Of a stretch of 20,064 nucleotides of DNA, positions 6,687 through 14,863 are shown piece after piece (position 1 is the stretch's first letter; each line of letters starts with the position of its first letter). The translations under genes and the position numbers were made by a program. Under the pieces are notes generated by a model. That model was not told where the DNA came from. It searched no databases and saw only the letters and a list, made by a program, of their open reading frames with translations. This DNA comes from Acidobacteriota bacterium (lineage in GTDB: Bacteria > Acidobacteriota > Blastocatellia > Pyrinomonadales > Pyrinomonadaceae), in the NCBI GenBank assembly GCA_020201365.1, contig JAIVGV010000005.1, positions 1 through 20,064 of the forward strand. Reading direction: 5' to 3'.

Positions 6687-8861
6687 TCAACGCTCGACCG
6701 TGATCAAAACGTCTCGGTTCGCCGTCGCCGTGTTGCCGCTGAAGTCCGACGCGAAGACGCGCAGCGTGTAGTCTCCCGCGGGCAGCTCCGAAGTGTCCCA
6801 CGGGTGCGCGGCGGCGCGACCGTGCATGAGCGTGTTCGACAGCTCGTAAAGAAACGTCGTCTCCTCGTTGCCGTAAACCGTGATGCCGCTCTTGTCCGCG
6901 TAGGCGATCTTCACGGCGTCGCGCTCCGAGGGCAGGCGGTCGAACTCGATCTGCGTGCGCGGCTCTTCAAAGCCGGGCGCAGGCGCGCCGTCTGCGCGCA
7001 GGACTTGGAAGCCGAGCTTGTAGAGCCCGAGGCGGCGGCGCGCGGCGTTGCCGTCCACCTGATCGTAGGCGCCGACGACGACGCGCACCGCGCCGCGCAC
7101 GACGAGGCGACCGCCGCGTTTCTCCTTCAACTCGTTGCCGCCCGCGTCGAAGAGCTGAATGCCGCCGGGCTCGATCTGCGGCGCGCGCGAGTCCGAAAAG
7201 TTGACGAGCGGGAGCGCGAGCGGGTTGATCTCATCATTGGGCGGACCGAAGTTCAAGTGGACGTGATACATCGTGTTCACCGTGCCGAGCGCGTCGCCCT
7301 CGCGGAAGCGCGCGCCGCGACGGACGCGCACGCGCGCGGGCTTGCCTTGATCGTCGGGGTCGAACTTGAAGCGCGGATCGTCGAACGTCTTGTCGTTCAC
7401 GTCGCGCCCGACGCGCAGGTGGTAGTAGGTGAAGACGCCGACGCGCAAGCCCTCGTTCCTGCTGCCGAAGTTCCAGCTTGAGACGACGCCCGCGACCTTC
7501 TCGTCAAAGACCGCACGCACCGTCGCGCCGTTCGCTGCGCCGATGTCAATTCCTGCGTGCAGGTGATCGCGCTGCTCCGCAGGGTCGCTGCCGCCTCGCA
7601 CCTCGCCGATTGTGGCGATGACCTCGTGACGACCGCGCTGCGGATCGAGCGGGTAGGGCAGGCTCGCGATGCCGAGCGTCGCCGCGTCGAGCCGCGGCAG
7701 CATTTGATCCGTCGGCGACCCCGCGCCGTCATTCGCGCCGCCATTCTGTTCGCCCGAGTTTACGATCTTGCGGACGAGATAATTCGCGGCGTCGGCGACG
7801 TAGAGTGAGCCCGCGCGATCAACGGCGACTCCGGCGGGCTGATCGAAGCGCGAGGTCGTCTGCCCGGCGCCGTCGGCGAAGCCGGCGCCCGCGCCCGCGA
7901 CGAGGCGCGCCGTCGCGTCGGGCGCGATCTGCCAGACGCGCCCGCGGTTCTGCTCGGTGACGTAGAGAAAACCGTCGTGCGTGACGGCGAGTCCGACGAG
8001 CGTGAACAGTTCGACGGGAGTCCCGTCGGGCGCGCGAAGGTTGAGAGTTGAAACTTGACCTGTCGGCGCGATCTTGCGTAAGCGGTTATTGCCAGTGTCG
8101 GCGACGAAGAGATCGCCGTTCGCGGCGACGGCGATCCCCGTCGGCGTGTCGAGGCGCGCGGAAGAAGCGTCGCCGTCGGCGTAGCCGGGAGCGTTGCCGC
8201 CCGCGAGAGTCTTCACGTCGCCTTGCGTCGAGACGACGCGGATGCGGTCGTTGTAGGTGTCCGCGACGAAGACGTTGCCGCTCTTATCAACCGCAACGCC
8301 GACGGGCGCGTCGAACTCGGCTTCGGCGGCGCGTCCGTCGCGAAAGCCCGCCGCGCCATCGCCCGCGACGGTCGTCACAGCGCCGTCGCGGGCGACTTTT
8401 CTGATCCGGTTGTTGCCAGTGTCGGCGACGTAGAGGTTTCCGTCGGCGTCGAGCGCGAGCCCCGAAGGCGTGTTGAATGCGGCGGAAGCGCCCGCGCCGT
8501 CGTCGAAATTCTCTTCCCCGCCCGCGACCGTGCTGACCGCGCCCTGCGGCGTGACCATTCGGATGCGGTTGCTCGCGCCGCCGTCGGAGACGAAGACGTT
8601 GCCTTGAGCGTCAACCGCGACGCCGAAGGGATCGGCGAAGCGCGCCCGCGAAGCGTTCGCGTCGTCGCGCACGCCCGGCGCGCCGTCGCCCGCGACTGTC
8701 GAGACGCGCGCGCGGAAGCCCGCCACGGTAGGCGGGGGTCGCTCGCGCCAGCGCAAGTAAACGATGAGAGCTGCGGCGCAGGCGAGAAGCAGGAGAAGCG
8801 TGAAGGAAGCGACGGCGAACGTGCGACGTGCGCGGCGCGTCGGTCGGCGTGTGCGGCTCAC
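6687..8861 (-). CDS. Membrane-anchored NHL-repeat propeller fused to an M23 (LytM-like) peptidase and a C-terminal Ig-like domain
   Basis: The product has 724 residues from the GTG at 8861. A very basic N-terminus precedes one membrane helix (about 16-37). Five or six NHL blades follow at about 50-360, repeating patterns such as PSGLALDADGNLYVADTGNN. An M23-type domain lies at about 395-550, with HAGID (His435, Asp439) and HVH (533, 535) matching the zinc ligands HxxxD and HxH of LytM enzymes. The C-terminus has an Ig-like fold (LPAGDYTLRVFASDFSGN). With all ligands present it could be an active envelope peptidase acting on peptidoglycan or protein cross-bridges; this is inference. The frame is open to a TTG at 8897, but that codon is part of the promoter's TTGACA. 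It is the first gene of the operon with the TatT-like lipoprotein and the MFS transporter. Confidence 0.8.
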   Translation of the reverse strand: MSRTRRPTRRARRTFAVASFTLLLLLACAAALIVYLRWRERPPPTVAGFRARVSTVAGDGAPGVRDDANASRARFADPFGVAVDAQGNVFVSDGGASNRIRMVTPQGAVSTVAGGEENFDDGAGASAAFNTPSGLALDADGNLYVADTGNNRIRKVARDGAVTTVAGDGAAGFRDGRAAEAEFDAPVGVAVDKSGNVFVADTYNDRIRVVSTQGDVKTLAGGNAPGYADGDASSARLDTPTGIAVAANGDLFVADTGNNRLRKIAPTGQVSTLNLRAPDGTPVELFTLVGLAVTHDGFLYVTEQNRGRVWQIAPDATARLVAGAGAGFADGAGQTTSRFDQPAGVAVDRAGSLYVADAANYLVRKIVNSGEQNGGANDGAGSPTDQMLPRLDAATLGIASLPYPLDPQRGRHEVIATIGEVRGGSDPAEQRDHLHAGIDIGAANGATVRAVFDEKVAGVVSSWNFGSRNEGLRVGVFTYYHLRVGRDVNDKTFDDPRFKFDPDDQGKPARVRVRRGARFREGDALGTVNTMYHVHLNFGPPNDEINPLALPLVNFSDSRAPQIEPGGIQLFDAGGNELKEKRGGRLVVRGAVRVVVGAYDQVDGNAARRRLGLYKLGFQVLRADGAPAPGFEEPRTQIEFDRLPSERDAVKIAYADKSGITVYGNEETTFLYELSNTLMHGRAAAHPWDTSELPAGDYTLRVFASDFSGNTATANRDVLITVER

Positions 8862-8868
8862 GCGGAGT

Positions 8869-8897
8869 GTTATCTGTGTTCGCGGGCGAGTTGTCAA
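8869..8897 (-). promoter_or_regulatory. Sigma70-type promoter for the NHL-M23 operon
   Basis: On the minus strand, a perfect TTGACA (8897-8892) is followed after exactly 17 nt by GATAAC (8874-8869, four of six matches). The predicted transcription start (about 8862) falls next to the GTG at 8861, implying a leaderless or nearly leaderless mRNA. Confidence 0.65.
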
Positions 8898-9059
8898 CGC
8901 CTAAGTCAGCCAGCCCCCGTCGCGGCGGGAGGCTCGCGTCGCGAGGGTCACCGTGTAACCTTTGTCGTCGTGCGTGCGTATAGACGCGGGCGCGGGGTTT
9001 GGATTATGCTTCGCGCATCCCAAGAGCTTTCGTCCGAGTTCAACCTTTCAGGAGTCGAA

Positions 9060-12000
9060 ATGTCCCACAAGCTGCTCCGGGCGTGCGCGCGCACGGCTCT
9101 GTTCGTCGCCTTCATCTCTCTTCCGTCCGCCGTGAGAGCTCAAGAGTTGTCGCCCTCGGCTTCGCCGACCGCGACGCCGCAGACCGTCCCGCAGCGCCGC
9201 GTCTCCGACGAGGAGAAGACTTTTTCGAGCCTCGAATGGCGCAGCATCGGTCCCGCTAACATGGGCGGGCGCATCGCCGACATTCAGGGCGTCGCCGGCA
9301 ACCCGAACATCGTTTACGTCGGCACGGCGAGCGGCGGGATTTTTAAGACGACGAACGGCGGCATCACGTGGCGACCGATCTTCGATCACGAGAACACGAT
9401 CTCGGTCGGCGCGATGGCGCTCGAGCCGGGAAATCCTGATGTCGCGTGGGTCGGCACGGGCGAGTCGGCGGTGAGGAATTCCATCTCGTTCGGCGACGGC
9501 GTCTATAAGTCAACCGACGGCGGCAAGACATGGCAGAACGTCGGCTTGCGCGACACGGAGCGCGTCTCGAAGATTCTCGTGAGCCCGCGCGATCCGAACA
9601 CGGTTTACGTCGGCGCGCTCGGTCACGCCTTCGGTCCGAACGAGGAGCGCGGCGTCTTTATGACGACCGACGGCGGGCGCACCTGGCGCAAGACCTTGTA
9701 CATAGACAACCAGCACGGCGTCGCCGACATGGACATCGATCCGCAGAACCCGAACATCATCTACGCCGCGATGTGGTTGTTCGAGCGCAAGCCGTGGACG
9801 CACAAGAGCGGCGATGACAAGGGCGGCGTCTTCCGCTCGACCGACGGCGGGCGCACGTGGACGAAGATGACGAACGGCTTACCGAAGGTGATGGGGCGCA
9901 TCGGCCTCGCCGTCGCGCAGTCGAACCCGAACGTCGTGTACGCGATCACGGAGGCGAAGGAGGGCAAGCTCTATCGCTCGAACGACAAGGGCGAGACGTG
10001 GACGCGCGTCTCCGATCAGGCGTCAATCGTCTCGCGCGGGTTCTACTACACGCACGTGAGGGTTGATCCGACGAACGAGAACCACGTCTATGCCGTCGCC
10101 TCGACCTTGTTCGCCTCGATTGACGGCGGGCGCACGTGGCGCGCGATCACGGGGCGCACGCACGTCGACAACCACGCCTTCTGGATTGACGCGAAAGACC
10201 CGCGACGCATCTGGATCGGCGAGGACGGCGGCATCGCCTTCTCGCGCGACGGCGGCGACACATGGGAGGCGGTTTATAACCTCGCCATCGGTCAGTTCTA
10301 CGAAGTCTTCGCAGACAACCGCGCGCCGTTCTACTACGTGATGGGCGGGTTGCAAGACAACGGCTCCTGGACGGGACCGAGCGCGACGCGCGAGCCTTCC
10401 GGCATCCTCAACGACGACTGGCGCATGGTCTCCTTCGGCGACGGCTTCTGGATGTTCAACCACCCGGACGATCCCGATCTCTACCTGTCGGAGTCGCAGG
10501 GCGGCAACGTCGTCCGCACCGACATGAAGAACCGCGAGCAGCAGGAGGTCATCCCATCGGAACGCGCGGGCGAGGGCGGACCCGCCGGGGAGTTGCCCTA
10601 CCGCTTCAACTGGAACGCGCCGCTGCTGCCTTCGCCGCACGACAAGAACACCGTATATCTCGGCGGCAACGTCCTCTTCAAGTCAACCGACTTCGGCAGG
10701 ACGTGGAATCCGATCAGCCCAGACCTGACGACGAACGACAAGACGAAGCAGGGCGAGGCGGGCGGACCCGTGGCGTTTGAGAACACGGGCGCGGAGTACA
10801 ACACGACGATCATCAGCATCGCCGAGTCGCCGCTCGACGCGAACACGATCTGGGTCGGAACCGACGACGGCAACCTGCAAGTGACGACCGACGGCGGAAA
10901 GTCGTGGCGTAACCTGACGAAGAACGTGCCCGATCTCAAACCGTTCGCGGAGGTCACGCACGTCGAGCCTTCGGCGACCGATCCGAACCTCGTCTATGCC
11001 ACGTTCGACCGACACATGCTCGACGACTTTAGACCCTACGTCTATCAGTCAACGGACGGCGGCAAGACCTGGCGCAACATCAGCGGCGATCTCCCGGATC
11101 ACGCCTACGTCCACGTCGTCCGCGAAGACCCGAAGAACCCGAATCTCATCTACGCGGGCACGGAACTCGGCATCTTCGCCAGCTACACGGGCGGGCACGA
11201 CTGGATTCCGCTCCGTCTGAAGAACCTCCCCACGGTCGCCGTCCGCGACATCAAAATCCACCCGCGCGACAACGATCTGATCATCGCGACGCACGGGCGC
11301 AGCCTCATGGTCTTCGACGACGCGACGCCGATCCAGCAGATGACGCCACAACTCCGCACAGAGGACGTGCACCTCTTCCCCGTCCGCCCGGCGCTGCGCT
11401 ACTCGCGGATGATGACGCGCTACGGCATCGGCGACAAACAGTTCACGGGGCAGAACCCGCCCTACGGCGCGCTCATCACTTACTATTTGAAGTCGAAGCC
11501 GGATGAGAAGGCGACCGTCAAGCTGCAGGTCTTCGACTCTCGTGGGCGTCTCGTCACGGACATCGCCCGCCCCGCGAAGGAGCAGGGCTTGAACCGCGTC
11601 GTGTGGGACTTGCGCTTCGGCGGACCGAAAGTGCGCCGCCCGCCGAACGACGAGGAGCCGAACTTCTTCGGCGCGCCGCGCGGACCGGCGGTCGTCCCAG
11701 GCACCTACACCGTCAAGCTCACCGTCGGCGCGAAGACCGTGCAGCAGAACGTCGAAGTGAGACTCGATCCGACCGTTAACAGTTCGACCGCCGACTTACT
11801 CAAGCTGCAAGAGATGTCGCTCTCTCTGCGCGACATGCAGTCGGCGACCAACAACGCCTTGCGCGCGCTCGACAGCGTCAAGGCGCAGCTCGACTTCATC
11901 GAGCGCACCGTCAAGGATCGCGAGCCCGAGCCGCCCAAGGACTTCGCCGACAAGATGGCGGCGTTCAAGAAGCAGGTTGACGATCTCTCCGGCAAGCTCG

Positions 12001-12323
12001 CGCGACCCGAAGGCGGCTTCGGCTTCTCCGGGCGCACGCAGTTGATTGATCGCCTCGGCGGGCTCTTCTTCACGATTGACGGCGCGAACGCCGCGCCCAC
12101 TCGGTCGCAGGAGACCTACTACGGCGAGTTGCAGACCGAGTTCAAACAGAAGCTCGACGAAGTAAACCGCTTCATCACGCAGACCGTCCCGCAGATGAAC
12201 GAAACCTTGCGCCGCTTCAACGCGCCGCAGCTCATACCCGGCAAGCCGATTGACGCGAGCGGCGAAGGCGGCACGTCCGGCGAGGGCGCCGCGGACGACG
12301 ACGAAGACACGGCGCACCCCTGA
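9060..12323 (+). CDS. Secreted Asp-box (BNR/VPS10-sortilin-like) beta-propeller protein
   Basis: The product has 1087 residues from an ATG with AGGAG 5 nt upstream. The frame extends upstream to 8223, but that part is antisense to the NHL gene. A signal peptide covers about 1-27 (PSAVRAQ). Between about residues 95 and 710 there are ten clear Asp-boxes of the S/T-x-D/N-x-G-x-T/S-W type (for example KSTDGGKTW, MTTDGGRTW, RSTDGGRTW) and one degraded copy. This implies one large or two stacked beta-propellers, as in sortilin or GH74 enzymes. A beta-sandwich resembling FlgD-type Ig follows at about 800-900 (ALITYYLKSK, VVPGTYTVKLTV). A helical, probably coiled-coil region covers about 905-1060, and the tail is acidic. 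Many Acidobacteriota and Gemmatimonadota carry this family without assigned function. Cargo binding or glycan/peptide recognition outside the cytoplasm is inference. It is followed by the M20 peptidase after 36 bp. Confidence 0.85.
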   Translation: MSHKLLRACARTALFVAFISLPSAVRAQELSPSASPTATPQTVPQRRVSDEEKTFSSLEWRSIGPANMGGRIADIQGVAGNPNIVYVGTASGGIFKTTNGGITWRPIFDHENTISVGAMALEPGNPDVAWVGTGESAVRNSISFGDGVYKSTDGGKTWQNVGLRDTERVSKILVSPRDPNTVYVGALGHAFGPNEERGVFMTTDGGRTWRKTLYIDNQHGVADMDIDPQNPNIIYAAMWLFERKPWTHKSGDDKGGVFRSTDGGRTWTKMTNGLPKVMGRIGLAVAQSNPNVVYAITEAKEGKLYRSNDKGETWTRVSDQASIVSRGFYYTHVRVDPTNENHVYAVASTLFASIDGGRTWRAITGRTHVDNHAFWIDAKDPRRIWIGEDGGIAFSRDGGDTWEAVYNLAIGQFYEVFADNRAPFYYVMGGLQDNGSWTGPSATREPSGILNDDWRMVSFGDGFWMFNHPDDPDLYLSESQGGNVVRTDMKNREQQEVIPSERAGEGGPAGELPYRFNWNAPLLPSPHDKNTVYLGGNVLFKSTDFGRTWNPISPDLTTNDKTKQGEAGGPVAFENTGAEYNTTIISIAESPLDANTIWVGTDDGNLQVTTDGGKSWRNLTKNVPDLKPFAEVTHVEPSATDPNLVYATFDRHMLDDFRPYVYQSTDGGKTWRNISGDLPDHAYVHVVREDPKNPNLIYAGTELGIFASYTGGHDWIPLRLKNLPTVAVRDIKIHPRDNDLIIATHGRSLMVFDDATPIQQMTPQLRTEDVHLFPVRPALRYSRMMTRYGIGDKQFTGQNPPYGALITYYLKSKPDEKATVKLQVFDSRGRLVTDIARPAKEQGLNRVVWDLRFGGPKVRRPPNDEEPNFFGAPRGPAVVPGTYTVKLTVGAKTVQQNVEVRLDPTVNSSTADLLKLQEMSLSLRDMQSATNNALRALDSVKAQLDFIERTVKDREPEPPKDFADKMAAFKKQVDDLSGKLARPEGGFGFSGRTQLIDRLGGLFFTIDGANAAPTRSQETYYGELQTEFKQKLDEVNRFITQTVPQMNETLRRFNAPQLIPGKPIDASGEGGTSGEGAADDDEDTAHP

Positions 12324-12359
12324 GCAAGACGGTTAGCGGGTTTCGGAGGAAGATCGGTA

Positions 12360-13799
12360 ATGCCCCAACTCACATACCCTCGCGCCCTTTTCGCGCGCGC
12401 GCTTGTCGCCGCCGTGCTCGTCTTCAACTTCGCCGCGCACGCGCGCAACGCACGCGCGCAAGCGGCGACGGACGAGCCCCACAAGATGCTGCTGCGCGAC
12501 ATCTACAAGGAGCTCGTCGAGATCAACACGACTGATTCGGTCGGCGACTGCACGCGCGCGGCGCAGGCGATGGCGGCGCGGCTTCGCGCGGCGGGCTTCC
12601 CCGCCGAGGACGTGCAGGTGCTCGTGCCCGAGGGCAACGCGAAGAAGGGCAACCTCGTCGCGCGCCTGCGCGGGACGGGCGCGAAGAAGCCCGTGCTGCT
12701 GCTCGCGCACATTGATGTCGTCGAGGCGCGGCGCGATGATTGGTCAACCGATCCGTTCAAGCTCACCGAACAGGACGGCTACCTCTACGGGCGCGGCACG
12801 ACCGACGACAAGGCGATGGCGGCGATCTTCGTCACGAACATGATTCGGATGAAGACCGAAGGGATCAAGCCGGAGCGCGACATCATCCTCGCGCTCACCG
12901 CCGACGAGGAGGGCGGCGACTACAACGGCGCGTCGTTTTTGATCAAGAACCACCGCGAATTGGTTGACGCCGAGTTCGGCATCAACGAGGGCGCGGGCGG
13001 TCAGTCGAAGCGCGGGCGGAAGCTGCTGAACGGAGTGCAGTCGAGCGAGAAGGTCTATCAGAGCTTCCGTCTCGAGGTGACGAATCCGGGCGGGCACTCG
13101 TCGCAGCCGCGCAAGGACAACGCCATCTACCAGCTCGCCGCCGCGCTCTTGCGCGTCGGCGGGCACGAGTTCCCTTTCAACCTCAACGAGACGACGCGCG
13201 CCTACTTCGAGCGCATGTCGAAGATCGAGACGGGGCAGCTCGCGGCGGACATGAAGGCGGTCGCGAATAACCCGCCCGACCCGGCGGCGGTCGCGCGCCT
13301 CTCGGAGACGCCCTACTACAACGCGCTCATGCGCACGACCTGCGTCGCGACGAGGCTCGAAGGCGGTCACGCCGACAACGCGCTGCCACAGGTTGCGCGC
13401 GCCCTCGTCAACTGCCGGATACTGCCGCAGGAGAACGCGACCGACACGGAAGCCGCGCTGGTGCGCGCGATTAACGATCCGAAGGTGAAGATCACGCCCG
13501 TCGGCGACTTCAAGCCGAGCCCGCCGTCGCCCCTGACCTCGGACGTGATGCATCCCGTCGAGCGCGTCACGGAGATGATGTGGCACGGCGTCCCGGTCGT
13601 CCCGCTGATGGGCACGGGCGCCACCGACAGTCTGTATTTCCGTCAGGCGGGCGTGCGGATGTACGGAGTCTCCGGCATCTTCGGCGACATCGAAGACAAC
13701 CGCGCGCACGGTCGCGACGAGCGCATCCAGATCAAGGCGCTCTACGAGGCGCAGGAGTTTCTCTACGAGCTGGTCAAGGCGTTCGCGTCCGGGAGGTAG
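12360..13799 (+). CDS. Secreted M20-family metallopeptidase
   Basis: The product has 479 residues from an ATG with GGAGGA 9 nt upstream. A signal peptide covers about 1-34. The M20 di-zinc set is visible: LLLAHIDVV (His117, Asp119), GRGTTDDK (bridging Asp149), ADEEGG (general base Glu183, ligand Glu184), and a C-terminal AHGRDE (His450). The central NPGGHSSQP segment belongs to the lid/dimerisation domain. The family includes carboxypeptidases and di- or tripeptidases (CPG2, PepV-like), which hydrolyse peptides or N-acyl amino acids. The signal peptide puts this one in the periplasm or outside. It lies 36 bp after the Asp-box protein gene on the same strand, so the pair is probably cotranscribed. 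The exact substrate cannot be decided. Confidence 0.9.
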   Translation: MPQLTYPRALFARALVAAVLVFNFAAHARNARAQAATDEPHKMLLRDIYKELVEINTTDSVGDCTRAAQAMAARLRAAGFPAEDVQVLVPEGNAKKGNLVARLRGTGAKKPVLLLAHIDVVEARRDDWSTDPFKLTEQDGYLYGRGTTDDKAMAAIFVTNMIRMKTEGIKPERDIILALTADEEGGDYNGASFLIKNHRELVDAEFGINEGAGGQSKRGRKLLNGVQSSEKVYQSFRLEVTNPGGHSSQPRKDNAIYQLAAALLRVGGHEFPFNLNETTRAYFERMSKIETGQLAADMKAVANNPPDPAAVARLSETPYYNALMRTTCVATRLEGGHADNALPQVARALVNCRILPQENATDTEAALVRAINDPKVKITPVGDFKPSPPSPLTSDVMHPVERVTEMMWHGVPVVPLMGTGATDSLYFRQAGVRMYGVSGIFGDIEDNRAHGRDERIQIKALYEAQEFLYELVKAFASGR

Positions 13800-13806
13800 G
13801 AAAGAC

Positions 13807-13820
13807 CGCCGACGTCGGCG
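13807..13820. terminator. Perfect 14-bp palindrome just after the M20 peptidase stop
   Basis: CGCCGACGTCGGCG is its own reverse complement and starts 8 nt after the stop codon. It could begin a terminator stem, but there is no T-run after it and a hairpin would need a loop of central bases. The call is weak. Confidence 0.3.
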
Positions 13821-13854
13821 ATTTGGTGAACAATGCAACGTCGGTGAAAGTAGC

Positions 13855-13919
13855 ATTATCCGACTGCGGGCGTGAGAATGCGACGATAGGGCGTATTACC
13901 CGACCAGCAGTCGGATAAT
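13855..13919. repeat. 13-bp inverted repeat between the M20 gene and the cassette region
   Basis: ATTATCCGACTGC (13855-13867) is perfectly inverted at 13907-13919, with 39 nt between the arms. It lies where GC content starts to fall towards the AT-rich dihydrofolate-reductase-family gene. It may be the terminator of the upstream operon or mark an insertion boundary. It does not show the GTTRRRY end expected of an attC site. Confidence 0.55.
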
Positions 13920-13990
13920 CAGTGGTTCGGCCTTTCGTGTCGGCAAGTTAGCAAAGGCGAGAAAAATTCGCGAGAAAGGAAAACACGAAA

Positions 13991-14557
13991 ATGAGAAAAG
14001 TAAAATTATCAATGCAAATGACCATCAACGGATATGTTGCCGGACCGAATGGAGAAAATGACTGGATGACCTGGAATCCTGATGACGAGTTTTTGCAGTT
14101 TATCAATTCTCAATTTGATTCTTCAGACACCATTTTGCTTGGCAGAAAATTGGCGGACGGCTTTATAAAGCATTGGGAGAATGCAGTGGAAAAGAATCCT
14201 GATACTCCGTTTGCAAAAAAAATAGTTGATACTCCAAAAGTTGTTTTCACCAAGACACTTGACAGATCAACCTGGAAGAACACCACTTTGGCAAAAGGAG
14301 ATCTTGCAGAAGAGATTGCCAGCTTAAAAAAACAGAATGGTAAAGACATTATCGTCGTTGGCGGTGCAGGTTTTGTTTCATCACTAATAAGAGAAGGGCT
14401 GATTGACGAGTATCATCTTATTGTAAATCCAACAGCTATCGGTAACGGTATGACTATTTTTGATTCGCTCGACAGAATACAGAAATTTTCACCCATCCAA
14501 TCAAAGCTCTATTCCGGCGGCAAAACTGTTTTGAGTTACAAACCAAAAAATGATTGA
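13991..14557 (+). CDS. Dihydrofolate-reductase-family protein (RibD C-terminal-like domain), AT-rich, probably acquired
   Basis: The product has 188 residues. KLSMQMTINGYVAGPNGEND at the start, LLGRKLADGF, then DIIVVGGAGFVSSLIREGLI and IVNPTAIGNGMTIF match the RibD C-terminal/DHFR-like fold of YyaP-type proteins. These bind NADPH, usually with an unknown substrate (family knowledge). The gene is about 40% GC, judged by counting four 60-base lines, against clearly GC-rich neighbours. It uses codons such as AAA, ATT and GAT freely, which points to transfer from a low-GC donor; the sequence style looks Bacteroidota-like (inference). AAAGGA upstream is a plausible ribosome site. It is followed at 14648-14736 by an attC-like palindrome in the orientation expected for a gene cassette. 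Confidence 0.85.
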   Translation: MRKVKLSMQMTINGYVAGPNGENDWMTWNPDDEFLQFINSQFDSSDTILLGRKLADGFIKHWENAVEKNPDTPFAKKIVDTPKVVFTKTLDRSTWKNTTLAKGDLAEEIASLKKQNGKDIIVVGGAGFVSSLIREGLIDEYHLIVNPTAIGNGMTIFDSLDRIQKFSPIQSKLYSGGKTVLSYKPKND

Positions 14558-14647
14558 CCCTGATCGCTTCGTAGAAAGTGCGCGGGAACCTCGTTGAAAA
14601 CGAAATTTGACGGCTGGCGAAGTTGGGCGTGGTGAAAATAAAGACAC

Positions 14648-14736
14648 GCCGGACGGCGGCATGCACCCGGCCGCCGACACATACTTGTCATCTACCTTTA
14701 GAGGTTCGTGGCGGCGGGTGATGCCGGGCGTTAGGC
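14648..14736 (+). other. attC-like recombination site 1 (imperfect palindrome after the DHFR-family gene)
   Basis: The arms 14648-14675 and 14710-14736 pair along most of their length, with single unpaired bases (GGCATGCACCCGG against CCGGGTG-ATGCC). These are like the extrahelical bases that orient attC sites. The 3' end is GTTAGGC (14730-14736), a perfect GTTRRRY core. The 5' partner GCCGGAC deviates from RYYYAAC at two positions. The last 17 bases before the core (14716-14732) are identical to those of site 2. The centre is a variable loop of about 34 nt. Cleavage would fall between G14730 and T14731. Confidence 0.65.
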
Positions 14737-14781
14737 GCTTCGATGGCGGGGGCGATATTGAGCGCACGTGCCCGCGAGCCA

Positions 14782-14810
14782 TTGACTAGGGGCGTTAATT
14801 AGCATAGAAG
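14782..14810 (+). promoter_or_regulatory. Candidate sigma70-type promoter inside the DUF4242 cassette
   Basis: TTGACT (14782-14787) and TAGAAG (14805-14810) are separated by 17 nt, with five and four of six matches to consensus. They lie about 54 nt before the ATG at 14864. A separate TATAAA at 14832-14837 is an alternative -10, but without a good -35. Most cassettes depend on an external promoter, so a built-in one is notable. Confidence 0.45.
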
Positions 14811-14863
14811 CCTTCGCATACACCCAAGTTCTATAAAATCCCTGAGCCAAGAGGAGAATCGAC

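Noticed and set aside
8223..9059. N-terminal extension of the Asp-box protein frame
   Set aside because: It overlaps the NHL-M23 gene in antisense. The ATG at 9060 has a good ribosome site and gives a proper signal peptide.
12744..13856. 370-codon open frame on the - strand
   Set aside because: It is antisense to the M20 peptidase, whose catalytic motifs are intact on the + strand.
13855..13919. Inverted repeat considered as a third attC site or as insertion-sequence ends
   Set aside because: There is no GTTRRRY core at the 3' end, no similarity to the other two sites, and no transposase or flanking target duplication.
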